Below, one piece after another: positions 24,694-33,571 of a stretch of 64,000 nt of DNA. Origin of the DNA: Pseudomonas sp. NFIX28 (lineage in GTDB: Bacteria; Pseudomonadota; Gammaproteobacteria; Pseudomonadales; Pseudomonadaceae); assembly GCF_900107395.1 (NCBI RefSeq), contig NZ_FNPW01000020.1, positions 10,029 through 74,028 on the forward strand, in the 5' to 3' direction. The notes under the pieces were generated by a model. That model was given only the letters and a program-made list of their open reading frames with translations. It searched no databases and was not told the origin of the DNA. Both the position numbers and the translations under genes were made by a program. Numbering within the stretch: the first letter of the stretch is position 1; each line of letters opens with the position of its first letter.

Positions 24694-26184
24694 TTACTTG
24701 CGAATCCAGGCGTCCTTCCAGTTGCTGCCAACGCCTGGCTCGTACTGAGTAGCGCTGGTGTTCCACTGGATGCAGTAGCCGCTGTAGGGGAACGGCTTGC
24801 ACTCATAGACGTTGCCGTCCTTGGCCAGCACCTTGGTGCCGGCCTTGTAGCCGGTCAGGCCCTGGGGGAAGACGTAGTCGTAGTCGCCGCCGCCCACGTC
24901 CTCGGTTTTCAGGGTGATGCGCTGGCTTTGTTGCAGCTGCTCGCCTTTTTCCGGCTTGGCCACGACCACCACGTCATAGTCGCCTTCGCTGACGTTGCGC
25001 AGCGGGATGGAGAAGTGCGGGGTGTTGTTGCCGGCTGCCGCCTGCTGGTGGGCGATGCTTTCGCCTTTGCCGTTGAACACGGTGGAGGCGATGGTGTACG
25101 TGCCGCCCTGGGCGATGGCGTTGAAGTGCAGGTCGGTGGCGTTGTCCTTGAGGATGTACTCGGCCTGCAGGCCGGAAAGCTTCAGCTCGCCAGGAATGCT
25201 CGGCTGTTCTTTCTGGATTTCCACGCGCACCACGTCGCTGTTGTTCTTGGCGTACATGGTGTTCTTGCCGTAGTTGGGCACGACTTCGTTATTGGCGTTG
25301 AGCTCGCCCATCACATAGCCGGCATTGGCCTTGTTGACTTGCTGCGCCAACAGGAATGGCCAGGTGTTGGCCTGGGCCTGTTCCGCGGTATCGATGCTCA
25401 GGCGGGTCTGGCGGTTCGGCTGCTCGCCGGCGTTGGTGAACACGCGGGTGCTGACCTTGTCGCCGATATGCAGGGGCTCGGGCTGGACGGCGCCGAGGAT
25501 CTTCCAGTCAGGAATCGGCGCGCCATCGTTGTCGATGTTGACGTCGATGGCCTGGTAGAAGGTGGCGGCGGTGTCGGCGATCTTCCAGGTCGCCAGGATC
25601 ACGTGGTAACCGCTGCGATCGGCCGGAATGTTGACGTTGTGCTTGGTCCGGCCACCCGCTGGAGGACGCGCGCCGCCAGCGTTTTCATTGAGCAGCGGGG
25701 TCATCTCGAAGGCGTCGCGGGTCAGCGGCTGGTTCGGGTTCCAGTCTTTCTTGGTGATGTAGAACTGGTAGTAGGCGCTGGCATGCCCGGCGGAGTAGTA
25801 CCAGGTAAATTCATTCATGCCCGGCTTGATGGTGGTTTTCTGCCAACGGGTTGCGGTCTGCTCGTTGAGCTGGGAGAAGCTGGTGATGCCGCCGGCCGGG
25901 ATGGTGCCGTTCGCCGGGCCGCATTTGGTGAAGTCGCCCGAGCAGTAATCCTTGGGGTAGTGATGCTGGACCGATGGCGAGTACTCGACACTTTGCGGTT
26001 CGTAAGTGACGGGGCCGCAATCGCGGTTGAGGTTGCCGCCGTTCGCGGAACACATGAAGGCACGGGACTTCGGACTTTCGATATAGCCGTGGGCGACGGC
26101 TTGTTGGCTGGCCAGCGAAGCCAGGCCGAGGGTGATGGCCAGCGGCAGCTTGCGCATCATGTTGGCGCGGTTGATATGAAGCAT
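24694..26184 (-). CDS. gbpA: GbpA-like secreted lytic polysaccharide monooxygenase (AA10) with chitin-binding domain
   Basis: A 496-residue precursor. The signal ends AVA-H32GYIESPKSRAFMCS, giving the N-terminal His that binds copper in AA10 enzymes; His134 in SAGHASAYYQF is the second copper ligand. Two middle domains follow, similar to V. cholerae GbpA. The C-terminus is a CBM73-type chitin-binding module (YKAGTKV, DGNVYECKPFPYSGYC, EPGVGSNWKDAW). The enzyme cuts crystalline chitin by oxidation. Length is close to GbpA (485). It precedes the gsp operon on the same strand, so it is the likely cargo. The ATG at 26184 follows AAGGTGA. Confidence 0.92.
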   Translation of the reverse strand: MLHINRANMMRKLPLAITLGLASLASQQAVAHGYIESPKSRAFMCSANGGNLNRDCGPVTYEPQSVEYSPSVQHHYPKDYCSGDFTKCGPANGTIPAGGITSFSQLNEQTATRWQKTTIKPGMNEFTWYYSAGHASAYYQFYITKKDWNPNQPLTRDAFEMTPLLNENAGGARPPAGGRTKHNVNIPADRSGYHVILATWKIADTAATFYQAIDVNIDNDGAPIPDWKILGAVQPEPLHIGDKVSTRVFTNAGEQPNRQTRLSIDTAEQAQANTWPFLLAQQVNKANAGYVMGELNANNEVVPNYGKNTMYAKNNSDVVRVEIQKEQPSIPGELKLSGLQAEYILKDNATDLHFNAIAQGGTYTIASTVFNGKGESIAHQQAAAGNNTPHFSIPLRNVSEGDYDVVVVAKPEKGEQLQQSQRITLKTEDVGGGDYDYVFPQGLTGYKAGTKVLAKDGNVYECKPFPYSGYCIQWNTSATQYEPGVGSNWKDAWIRK

Positions 26185-26376
26185 CGAATCACCTTGATTT
26201 AAGTATATGAGTTGGACTTCCTTGAACTCTTCGATGCCGGCCGCTGCAGGGCGCGACCAGGGTTGCCCGTGCCTGGCAGTGCCCGGTAACGAAGGGAACC
26301 TAGGATGCCGAGCACGCTTGTGGGCTTGTATGAGACGAGTACGAAAGGCGCGACGAGGGAATGGAACAAGATGTTT

Positions 26377-26405
26377 CCGGGCGGCGGCTTGGGCGCCGCC
26401 CGGGG
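26377..26405 (-). terminator. GC-rich hairpin after the hybrid kinase
   Basis: A stem of about ten GC pairs (CCGGGCGGCG / CGCCGCCCGG) lies between the kinase stop and the gbpA start. It lacks a good T-run, so I call it a weak or processing-type terminator. Confidence 0.4.
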
Positions 26406-26440
26406 GCGAGGAGGCCTTGCGCAGGGCTGCCCGGAGCGGG

Positions 26441-29400
26441 TCAGCCGTGGCGTTCGATGTCGCGCAGCATGCGTTCGATGACCGACAGCACGTTTTCGCG
26501 CTGGCCATCCATATCCTGCGTGCCCTGGCGGGCCGCGGCCTGCAGGTCGAGGCAGGCCCGCATCAATGCCGGCGAGTCGACCGTGCAGGCCAGGCCGCTG
26601 ACCCGGTGGACCCACTGTTCGAGGAAGTCCTGCGTGTCGGGCAGCGGGGCGCTCAGCAGCTCGCGCTCCTGTTCCAGGTTGCGGCGCAGTTCCTGGAGCA
26701 AGCGTTGCTTGAGCTGCGGATCGTTCTGCAAGCCCTCCAGCCGGGACAGGTCGAAGGTCGCCGGGGGAGCCTCAGCGTCCGCTGGTTCGTGCGCCGGGGG
26801 GAGCACTGGCGAGGGTTCGTCTTGGGCAGCAAGGCCGAGCGACTGCAGCCCGCCGAGTATTTCCCGCAGACGCTCGAGGACGATGGGCTTGATCATCAGG
26901 TCGTCCATGCCGGCGGCCTGGCAACGTTGCTTTTCATCCGCCAGGGCACGGGCGGTGTAGCCGATGATCGGCAGCCGTTGCAGGCCGCGCGCCTGTTCCG
27001 CGGCCCGGATGTGGCGGGTCAGGGCGTAGCCGTCCATTTCCGGCATGTTGCAATCGGTGATCAGCACATCGAAGTGCCCCTGTTCCCACGCCTGCAGGGC
27101 CGCCTTGCCGCCGCTGACGTAGGTGCCTCGATGGCCGAGCCTGAGCAATTGCTGTTCGAGCACCAGGCCGTTGGTGGACACGTCGTCGACGATCAGCACG
27201 TTCAACGCGGTGACCGCTGGCGCAGGACCTGCAACGGCTTGCTGCGCGTCGTCCTCGACGACCGGTTGCCAGGGCAGGAGCAGTTCGAAGCTGATCCGGC
27301 AACCCAGGCCCGGAGCGCTGTCGAGCCGGATGTTGCCGCCCATGAGTTCGACCAGTTGTTTGCAGATGCTCAGGCCCAGGCCGGAGCCGCCGTGGCGATG
27401 GGCGATCTCGGCATAGGCTTGCTGGTACGGCGCGAAGATCTGCGGCTGGAGTTCCTCGGCGATACCGATGCCGGTGTCGTCGACATGAAAGATCAGCCGG
27501 CTTTGGTGCGGGGCCGAGTCGAGCTCCTGGACTTTCAGTTCGACCCGGCCATGAGCGGTGAACTTCAGGGCGTTGGACAGCAGGTTATGGAGGATTTGCG
27601 TCAGGCGCATGGCGTCCACCCGATAGCGCCGCCGTGGGTCCAGGCTGTGCTCCAGGTTCAGCTGCAGGTGCTTTTCCCGGGCCTGGACGGCGAACAGCTC
27701 AAGGCAGTTCTCCAGCAGGGGGGCGAGTGCGGTGGGGCTGGGCGCCAGCTCCATCTGGCCGGTTTCGACCTTGTCCAGATCGAGAATATTGCCGATGAGG
27801 TCGATCATCGATTGCGCCGATTGCTGGGCGATGCTGAGGTTTTGCGAGGGCGCGGACGAGCCGCTGGTTTCCAGCTCCAGCAGGCCGACCATGGCGTTCA
27901 GCGGGGTGCGCAGCTCATGGCTCATGGTCGCGAGGAACTGGCTTTTCGCCGCGCTGGCGTCGAGCGCCTGTTGCTGGGCTTCGAGCAGTTTGTTTTCCAG
28001 GTGCTTGCGCACGCTGATGTCGATCCAGCCGCCCAGCAGGCCCTGCTGTTTGCCAAGCGCGGTGTAGAAGGGCACCAGCCATTGGTAGATATGGTGGGTC
28101 TGGCCGTCGACCTCGATCACGCTGTCGAGGAACTGCGACTGGCGGTTATCCAGCAGCCGCTGGTGCTGTTCCTCCAGCTCCTGGGCCAGCGCGGGCGGAG
28201 CGATGCCTTGCTCCTGGGGCGTGGTGCCGCGGATCTCGTCCAGGGATTGGCCGAAGAACTGCTCATAGGCGTGGTTGCAGGTGCTCAGGCGTCCTTGCAG
28301 GTCGCGCACGTAAAGGGGAATGGGCAAGCCGTTGAGCAGGGCGAACTGGAAGGCCAGTTGGTCCTTGAGCTGATTCTGCGCGGTGCGCCGCTTGCGGATC
28401 TGAATCCGCAGGCGCCAGTTCCAGTACAAGGACAGCACCACCAGCAGCACCACCAGCGTAGCGGTCTGCCATACCCAGCTGGGCAGGTAGTCCCAGAGCG
28501 AGCCCTTGGTCGCGGGCCCCGCCAGAATGCTCAGGTGGTCCTGGTTGCCGTCCGAGTTCTTCAGCGAGTACAGCAGCTTGTTGAGGATGCTCAGCAGTTC
28601 TGGGTGCTTGGCCGATACGGCGAACACCAGCGGCTCGGGCTGGGCCTGGAACTGCTTGCCGGCGCGCAGCCTCGGATTGGTCATTCGCCGGGCATCGGCG
28701 GCGCTGTTCAGCATGGCGTCGACCATGCCCTGTTCGACCAGTTGCACGGCCTGGGTGTAGCGGTCGGTGAGCACCAACTCGATCGTCGGGTAGCGGCTGC
28801 TCAGCAGCGACTGCAGCGGGTGCCCGGCCTGCAGCGCCAGGCGCCTGCCGCCCAGGGCCGCCAGCGAACTGGGGGAACTGGCGCCCTTGCGGGTAATGAA
28901 GGCCCAGTACTCGGTGCCGAAGCCATCGCTGAACAGCAGGCTCTTTTGCAGGGACGGGGTTTGCGCCAGGGACAGGGCGATCTGGGCTTCGCCGTTTTCC
29001 AGGCGGCGCCGGTCGATTTCCGGTGACTGGCTATCGATGATGTTCAGTTGCAGCTGATAGTCGTCGGCCAGGCTGCGCAGCACATTGAATGCCAGCCCGG
29101 CCCATTGGCCGTCGGCCTTGCGGTACAGGTAGTTGGGGATTTCGCGGGCGATCAGGTTTAGCGCAGGAAGGCGCTTGAGCCAGCGGTCTTCCTTGCTGTT
29201 GAGGGCAAAGGAGTCGGTCGGCGCAAACAGCCAGGGCGAACGCTCCCAGCGCTGCAATATCTCTTGTTTGCGCTCCTGGGAAACGGTCTTCAACGAGGCG
29301 TTGATCAGGGTGATCAACTGCTCTTCATGCCCGCGCGCGGCGAAGCTGAAGCCCATGGCCGGCAGGTTGCCGACGTATTTGTTCTGCAACTTGAGGTTGT

Positions 29401-30043
29401 TCAGGCTGCGCAGGTAGAAGTTGGTGCGCAACTGATCGCCGATCAGCGCGTCGGCCTCGCCGTCGGCCAGGCGTTGCAGGCCTTGGACAATGCTGGTGAT
29501 CACGATCAGCTCGGCCTTGGGGTAGGCCTTGCCGATCGTTTCTGGCTGCACATAGTAGGCAGGGACCAGCACGCGCTTGCCCGCGAGGTCCGGGGGCAGG
29601 TCCTTGTCGGAGATGCGGCCGACGATGATCGGCTCGTTGTCCAGGTAGGGCGTGCTGTAGACGAACCCGGGCTGCTTTCTTTCATACTCGGTGGCGCGGG
29701 GAATCAGGTCGACGTCACCGCTTGTCAGGGCGGCGATGGCGGCGTCCACCGAGGGGTAGGGCACGTGCTGGATCGGCAGTTCGAGAAACTGGCTGATGTG
29801 TTTCAGGTAGTCGTTGGTGATCTGGTTGAGGACATCGTTGCCAGGCGGATCGAGTTGCTTGTTGGAAGCGCTCACCGAGGCCACCCGCAGCGGGCGATGC
29901 GGTAGCGTCTGACGCATGGCCATCAGGGCGGCCAGGGACAGTGGCTCAGGCTCGGGCTCGGCGGCGCCCAGGACGGCAACACTGGTCAGCAAGAGCGTGA
30001 TCCAGACGATCAGGCGTGTCAGGCCCGTTAGAGGGTTAGGCAT
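26441..30043 (-). CDS. BvgS/EvgS-type unorthodox hybrid sensor kinase
   Basis: A 1,200-residue phosphorelay sensor. A signal peptide is followed by two periplasmic solute-binding-type (Venus flytrap) domains (about residues 50-280 and 290-510), one transmembrane helix near 520 (LVVLLVVLSLYWNW), and a PAS domain. The HisKA box has His709 in MSHELRTPL, followed by the HATPase domain. The receiver has Asp997 in ITDCNMPEMDG, and a terminal HPt domain has His1146 in WVHRVSG. This is the BvgS/EvgS order. It starts four bases after the response regulator stop. The ligand is unknown; the neighbouring chitinolytic and secretion genes are candidate targets. Confidence 0.95.
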   Translation of the reverse strand: MPNPLTGLTRLIVWITLLLTSVAVLGAAEPEPEPLSLAALMAMRQTLPHRPLRVASVSASNKQLDPPGNDVLNQITNDYLKHISQFLELPIQHVPYPSVDAAIAALTSGDVDLIPRATEYERKQPGFVYSTPYLDNEPIIVGRISDKDLPPDLAGKRVLVPAYYVQPETIGKAYPKAELIVITSIVQGLQRLADGEADALIGDQLRTNFYLRSLNNLKLQNKYVGNLPAMGFSFAARGHEEQLITLINASLKTVSQERKQEILQRWERSPWLFAPTDSFALNSKEDRWLKRLPALNLIAREIPNYLYRKADGQWAGLAFNVLRSLADDYQLQLNIIDSQSPEIDRRRLENGEAQIALSLAQTPSLQKSLLFSDGFGTEYWAFITRKGASSPSSLAALGGRRLALQAGHPLQSLLSSRYPTIELVLTDRYTQAVQLVEQGMVDAMLNSAADARRMTNPRLRAGKQFQAQPEPLVFAVSAKHPELLSILNKLLYSLKNSDGNQDHLSILAGPATKGSLWDYLPSWVWQTATLVVLLVVLSLYWNWRLRIQIRKRRTAQNQLKDQLAFQFALLNGLPIPLYVRDLQGRLSTCNHAYEQFFGQSLDEIRGTTPQEQGIAPPALAQELEEQHQRLLDNRQSQFLDSVIEVDGQTHHIYQWLVPFYTALGKQQGLLGGWIDISVRKHLENKLLEAQQQALDASAAKSQFLATMSHELRTPLNAMVGLLELETSGSSAPSQNLSIAQQSAQSMIDLIGNILDLDKVETGQMELAPSPTALAPLLENCLELFAVQAREKHLQLNLEHSLDPRRRYRVDAMRLTQILHNLLSNALKFTAHGRVELKVQELDSAPHQSRLIFHVDDTGIGIAEELQPQIFAPYQQAYAEIAHRHGGSGLGLSICKQLVELMGGNIRLDSAPGLGCRISFELLLPWQPVVEDDAQQAVAGPAPAVTALNVLIVDDVSTNGLVLEQQLLRLGHRGTYVSGGKAALQAWEQGHFDVLITDCNMPEMDGYALTRHIRAAEQARGLQRLPIIGYTARALADEKQRCQAAGMDDLMIKPIVLERLREILGGLQSLGLAAQDEPSPVLPPAHEPADAEAPPATFDLSRLEGLQNDPQLKQRLLQELRRNLEQERELLSAPLPDTQDFLEQWVHRVSGLACTVDSPALMRACLDLQAAARQGTQDMDGQRENVLSVIERMLRDIERHG

Positions 30044-30047
30044 AATC

Positions 30048-30674
30048 TCAGGCCAGCCCGACTTCCTGGATGTACAGGTAAAGGCTGGCATTGTTATCCA
30101 GGCCCAGTTTGCGCATCGCGCTGCTTTTCTGGCTGCTAATGGTCTGCTTGGAGCGATTGAGGTGCAGGGCTATTTCATTGACCGACAGTCCGGCGCCGTA
30201 CAGGCGCAGGACTTCGGCTTCGCGCGGGGACAGTTGCTCGACCTCGGTCGTGGGCTGCCCGGGGTCGAGCAGATGCCGGATCGACGGGGATATGAAGGGT
30301 TTGGCCAGGCTGGCGCGAGTCGCCATCTGCAGGTCGCCCTGGACCCCGCGTTTACTGATCAGCCCCTGCACGCCCAGTTTCAGGATCGAGGCCAGCAGTG
30401 CCGGGTTATTGAGCATGGTCACCACGATGACCGCGACCGCGGGGTGGCGGCGGCGCAATTGCTCGATCAGGCGGATGCCGTCGGCCTGTTGGCTGTGGGG
30501 CATCATCAGGTCGGTGATGACCAGGTCGCAGGGCTGTTCGGCCAATAGCTGGAAAAGCCCCTCGACGTCCTGGGCTTCGCCAACGATCTGCAACGTACTG
30601 TCGCTGCTGAGAGACGCTCGTATGCCGATAAGTGTCAGCAGATGATCATCGACGACTATTACTTTCCTTTGCAT
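30048..30674 (-). CDS. NarL/BvgA-type response regulator
   Basis: A 208-residue response regulator. The receiver begins VIVVDDHLLTLIGIRASL and its phospho-acceptor is Asp55 in LVITDLMMPHS. The C-terminal LuxR-type HTH reads LSPREAEVLRLYGAGLSVNEIALHLNRSKQTISSQKSSAMRKLG, as in BvgA/EvgA. The ATG at 30674 gives the normal family start. It is the first gene of a two-gene unit with the hybrid kinase. Confidence 0.95.
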   Translation of the reverse strand: MQRKVIVVDDHLLTLIGIRASLSSDSTLQIVGEAQDVEGLFQLLAEQPCDLVITDLMMPHSQQADGIRLIEQLRRRHPAVAVIVVTMLNNPALLASILKLGVQGLISKRGVQGDLQMATRASLAKPFISPSIRHLLDPGQPTTEVEQLSPREAEVLRLYGAGLSVNEIALHLNRSKQTISSQKSSAMRKLGLDNNASLYLYIQEVGLA

Positions 30675-30914
30675 CTGGGGCGGGTTCCTGTCCGTGCATA
30701 GCGTGAGCGAGTGCATAGAGTTAAGCAGAACGCGTGCAAGTATCTGCCGGCGTCAGCGGTGCGCAGGTTACTCCTGTCGCGTGACGCGATGAAGTATCCG
30801 CAACTGGCGGGCAAGACAGGCGTTGGCCAGGCATGCAGATGTCCGGGAAAGTGTTGGCAGGTAGGTGAAGCGAGAGGGCGCGGCAGCCAGCAGGGGAGGA
30901 GTCCCGTCGGCGAG

Positions 30915-30941
30915 CCCGTGGCTCGAGTTTCGAGCCACGGG
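30915..30941 (-). terminator. Hairpin downstream of ychF
   Basis: A perfect 12-base stem CCCGTGGCTCGA / TCGAGCCACGGG with a three-base loop, 15 bases after the ychF stop. There is no clear T-run, so it may act as an mRNA 3' end stabiliser as much as a terminator. Confidence 0.55.
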
Positions 30942-30955
30942 GCATTTCGGTCAGG

Positions 30956-32056
30956 TCAGACGTTGAAGCGGAAGTGCATCACGTCGCCGTCCTTGACGAT
31001 GTAGTCCTTGCCTTCCAGGCGCCATTTGCCGGCTTCCTTGGCACCGGCTTCACCCTTGAACTGGATGAAGTCGTTGTAGGCGATCACTTCGGCGCGGATG
31101 AAGCCTTTCTCGAAGTCGGTGTGGATCACCGCGGCGGCCTGCGGAGCGGTAGCGCCGACGCGGACGGTCCAGGCGCGCACTTCCTTTACACCCGCGGTGA
31201 AATAGGTCTGCAGGTGCAGCATTTCGTAGCCGGCGCGGATCACGCGGTTCAGGCCAGGTTCTTCGAGGCCCAGAGCTTCGAGGAACATGTCTTTCTCTTC
31301 GCCGTCTTCAAGTTCGGCGATTTCCGCTTCGATCTTGTTGCAGACCGGCACCACCACGGCGCCTTCTTCTTCGGCGATGGCCTTGACCACGTCAAGGTGC
31401 GGGTTGTTTTCGAAACCGTCTTCAGCAACGTTGGCGATGTACATGACCGGCTTGGTGGTCAGCAGGTGGAAGCCTTTGATCACTGCTTTTTCGTCGGTGC
31501 TCATGTTCTTCATCAGGCTGCGCGCTGGCTTGCCTTCGGTGAAGTGCGCGATCAGTTGCTCGAGCAGGGCTTTCTGCGCCACGGCGTCCTTGTCACCGCC
31601 CTTGGCGTTGCGCGCGACTTTCTGCAGTTGCTTTTCGCAGCTGTCCAGGTCGGCGAAGATCAGTTCCAGGTCGATGATCTCGATGTCGCGTTTCGGGTCG
31701 ACGCTGTTGGACACGTGGATCACGTTGTCGTCTTCGAAGCAGCGGACCACGTGGGCGATGGCATCGGTTTCGCGGATGTTGGCCAGGAACTTGTTACCCA
31801 GGCCTTCACCTTTCGAGGCGCCCGCCACCAGGCCGGCGATGTCGACGAACTCCATGGTGGTCGGCAACACGCGCTCGGGCACCACGATGGCTGCCAGGGC
31901 GTCCAGACGCGGATCCGGCATCGGCACGATGCCGCTGTTCGGCTCGATGGTGCAGAAGGGGAAGTTCTCGGCCGCGATACCGGATTTGGTCAGGGCGTTG
32001 AACAGGGTGGACTTGCCGACGTTAGGCAGGCCGACGATGCCGCAGTTGAATCCCAT
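30956..32056 (-). CDS. ychF: Redox-regulated ATPase/GTPase YchF
   Basis: A 366-residue Obg-family NTPase. The P-loop is GLPNVGKSTLFNALTKS. NFPFCTIEPNSG and the VDIAGLVAGASKGEGLGNKFL switch II follow. A coiled coil and the C-terminal TGS domain end in KDYIVKDGDVMHFRFNV. YchF binds ATP and ribosomes and takes part in the oxidative stress response. It is 22 bases after pth, in the usual pth-ychF pairing. Confidence 0.97.
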   Translation of the reverse strand: MGFNCGIVGLPNVGKSTLFNALTKSGIAAENFPFCTIEPNSGIVPMPDPRLDALAAIVVPERVLPTTMEFVDIAGLVAGASKGEGLGNKFLANIRETDAIAHVVRCFEDDNVIHVSNSVDPKRDIEIIDLELIFADLDSCEKQLQKVARNAKGGDKDAVAQKALLEQLIAHFTEGKPARSLMKNMSTDEKAVIKGFHLLTTKPVMYIANVAEDGFENNPHLDVVKAIAEEEGAVVVPVCNKIEAEIAELEDGEEKDMFLEALGLEEPGLNRVIRAGYEMLHLQTYFTAGVKEVRAWTVRVGATAPQAAAVIHTDFEKGFIRAEVIAYNDFIQFKGEAGAKEAGKWRLEGKDYIVKDGDVMHFRFNV

Positions 32057-32078
32057 GGTGTTTCCCCTCGGATAAGAG

Positions 32079-32663
32079 TCAGGCCTTCTGGCTGTGCAGG
32101 TTTTTCATCGCACGGTTCCATTCACCGGCGAAGATATCCGGCAGCACGCCGAGGGCAAAATCGATGCTGGCATCGAGCTTTTCCTGTTCGGCGCGTGGCG
32201 CGCGACCCAGGACGAAGTTCGAGACCATGCTGGCGACGCCTGGGTGGCCGATGCCAAGCCGCAAGCGGTGAAAGGTATTTTGGTTGCCCAGTTGCGCGAT
32301 GATGTCGCGCAACCCGTTGTGCCCGCCATGCCCGCCGCCCTGTTTGAGCTTGGCGACGCCGGGTGGCAGGTCGAGTTCGTCATGCGCCACCAGGATTTCT
32401 TCGGGCTTGATGCGGAAGAAACCGGCCAATGCCGCCACGGCCTGGCCGCTGCGGTTCATGTAGGTGGTGGGTATCAGCAGACGAATGTCCTGACCCTGGT
32501 GCGAGAAGCGCCCGGTCAGGCCGAAATATTTGCGATCGGCCACAAGGCTGACGCCTTGTTTCTCGGCGATGCGCTCAACAAAAAGGGCCCCTGCGTTATG
32601 CCGGGTCTGTTCGTATTCGGCGCCTGGATTACCCAGGCCAACGATCAGTTTGATGGCAGTCAC
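32079..32663 (-). CDS. pth: Peptidyl-tRNA hydrolase
   Basis: A 194-residue Pth, which releases tRNA from stalled peptidyl-tRNAs. The conserved opening is KLIVGLGNPGAEYEQTRHNAGALFVE; the His in TRHNAG is catalytic. PTTYMNRSGQAV and LAHDELDLPPG follow, as does GGHGGHNGLRD. The start is GTG. It sits between rplY and ychF in an operon-like run. Confidence 0.97.
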   Translation of the reverse strand: MTAIKLIVGLGNPGAEYEQTRHNAGALFVERIAEKQGVSLVADRKYFGLTGRFSHQGQDIRLLIPTTYMNRSGQAVAALAGFFRIKPEEILVAHDELDLPPGVAKLKQGGGHGGHNGLRDIIAQLGNQNTFHRLRLGIGHPGVASMVSNFVLGRAPRAEQEKLDASIDFALGVLPDIFAGEWNRAMKNLHSQKA

Positions 32664-32831
32664 GATAGGGGCCCTTCCTTGGAGTTGTGGATAACATCGC
32701 CGCGACTGGAGTGTGCGGCGAAAGTGGACGACAAGTGCTCATTTACCATTATGTAAACTCCGCGTTCCCGCCCGCTTTCTCGCTACGTACCAGTCCGCGA
32801 TGTTTCCGGTAACTCCGGCAAGCAGAGTGAA

Positions 32832-33431
32832 TTACTCTGCAGCGCCTTCTGCAGCTTCTGGAGCAACACGTGGAGCGTGAACGTTGGCAACAGCCAGGTC
32901 GTTACCGTGAGCCAGAGCAACGAACTCAACGCCTTTAGGGGCCTTGATGTTCGACAGGTGAACGATGGTGCCGATTTCAGCGTCGCCCAGGTCGACTTCG
33001 ATGAACTCAGGCAGGTCTTTCGGCAGGCAGGACACTTCGATTTCGGAGATAACGTGCGAAATCTCGCCGCCTTTCTTGACCGGAGCAGCTTCGTTGACGA
33101 AGTGCACTGGAACGATAGCGGTCAGTTTCTGACCAGCAACAACGCGTACGAAGTCAGCGTGCATCACGTGGCCTTTGGCCGGGTGACGTTGCAGCGCCTT
33201 GATCACGACGTTTTGCTTGGTGCCGCCAACGTTCAGTTCGATAACGTGGCTGAAAGCAGCTTCGTTTTCGAGCAGTTTGGCAACTTCTTTGGCCAGCATG
33301 CTGATGGATTCAGGGGCTTTGTCGCCACCGTAAACTACAGCTGGAACCAGGCTTGCGAGACGACGCAGGCGGCGGCTCGCACCTTTCCCCAGGTCGGAAC
33401 GCAGTTCAGCATTCAGAGTAAAATCGTTCAT
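32832..33431 (-). CDS. rplY: 50S ribosomal protein L25/general stress protein Ctc
   Basis: A 199-residue long-form L25 with the N-terminal 5S-rRNA binding domain (LNAELRSDLGKGASRRLRR, VPAVVYGGDKAPESI) and a C-terminal TL5-like extension. It binds 5S rRNA in the large subunit. The ATG at 33431 gives the normal MNDFTLNAE start. It follows prs, with a terminator-like hairpin in between. Confidence 0.96.
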   Translation of the reverse strand: MNDFTLNAELRSDLGKGASRRLRRLASLVPAVVYGGDKAPESISMLAKEVAKLLENEAAFSHVIELNVGGTKQNVVIKALQRHPAKGHVMHADFVRVVAGQKLTAIVPVHFVNEAAPVKKGGEISHVISEIEVSCLPKDLPEFIEVDLGDAEIGTIVHLSNIKAPKGVEFVALAHGNDLAVANVHAPRVAPEAAEGAAE

Positions 33432-33496
33432 GTTGTATCTCCAAAATAACCACACTCGCCCCAGCGTTTGCGACCAGCGCTAAAGGCGATATGGGC

Positions 33497-33540
33497 AAAA
33501 AAGCCCCGCCCCAACAGGAATGCTGGGGCGGGGCGCTTTT
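33497..33540 (-). terminator. Strong stem-loop between prs and rplY
   Basis: An 11-base GC stem, GCCCCGCCCCA / TGGGGCGGGGC, with a ten-base loop and a T6 run on the minus strand. It lies 31 bases after the prs stop and 66 bases before rplY. rplY must therefore rely on read-through or its own promoter. Confidence 0.9.
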
Positions 33541-33571
33541 CGTCATCGAGATGTAAGGCTAGGGCAGGGCC

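Noticed and set aside
26207..29026. Very long open frame on the plus strand, opposite the hybrid kinase
   Set aside because: It is antisense to a clear BvgS-type protein, has a Gln/Ala/Val-rich composition typical of reverse reading in high-GC DNA, and shows no domain.
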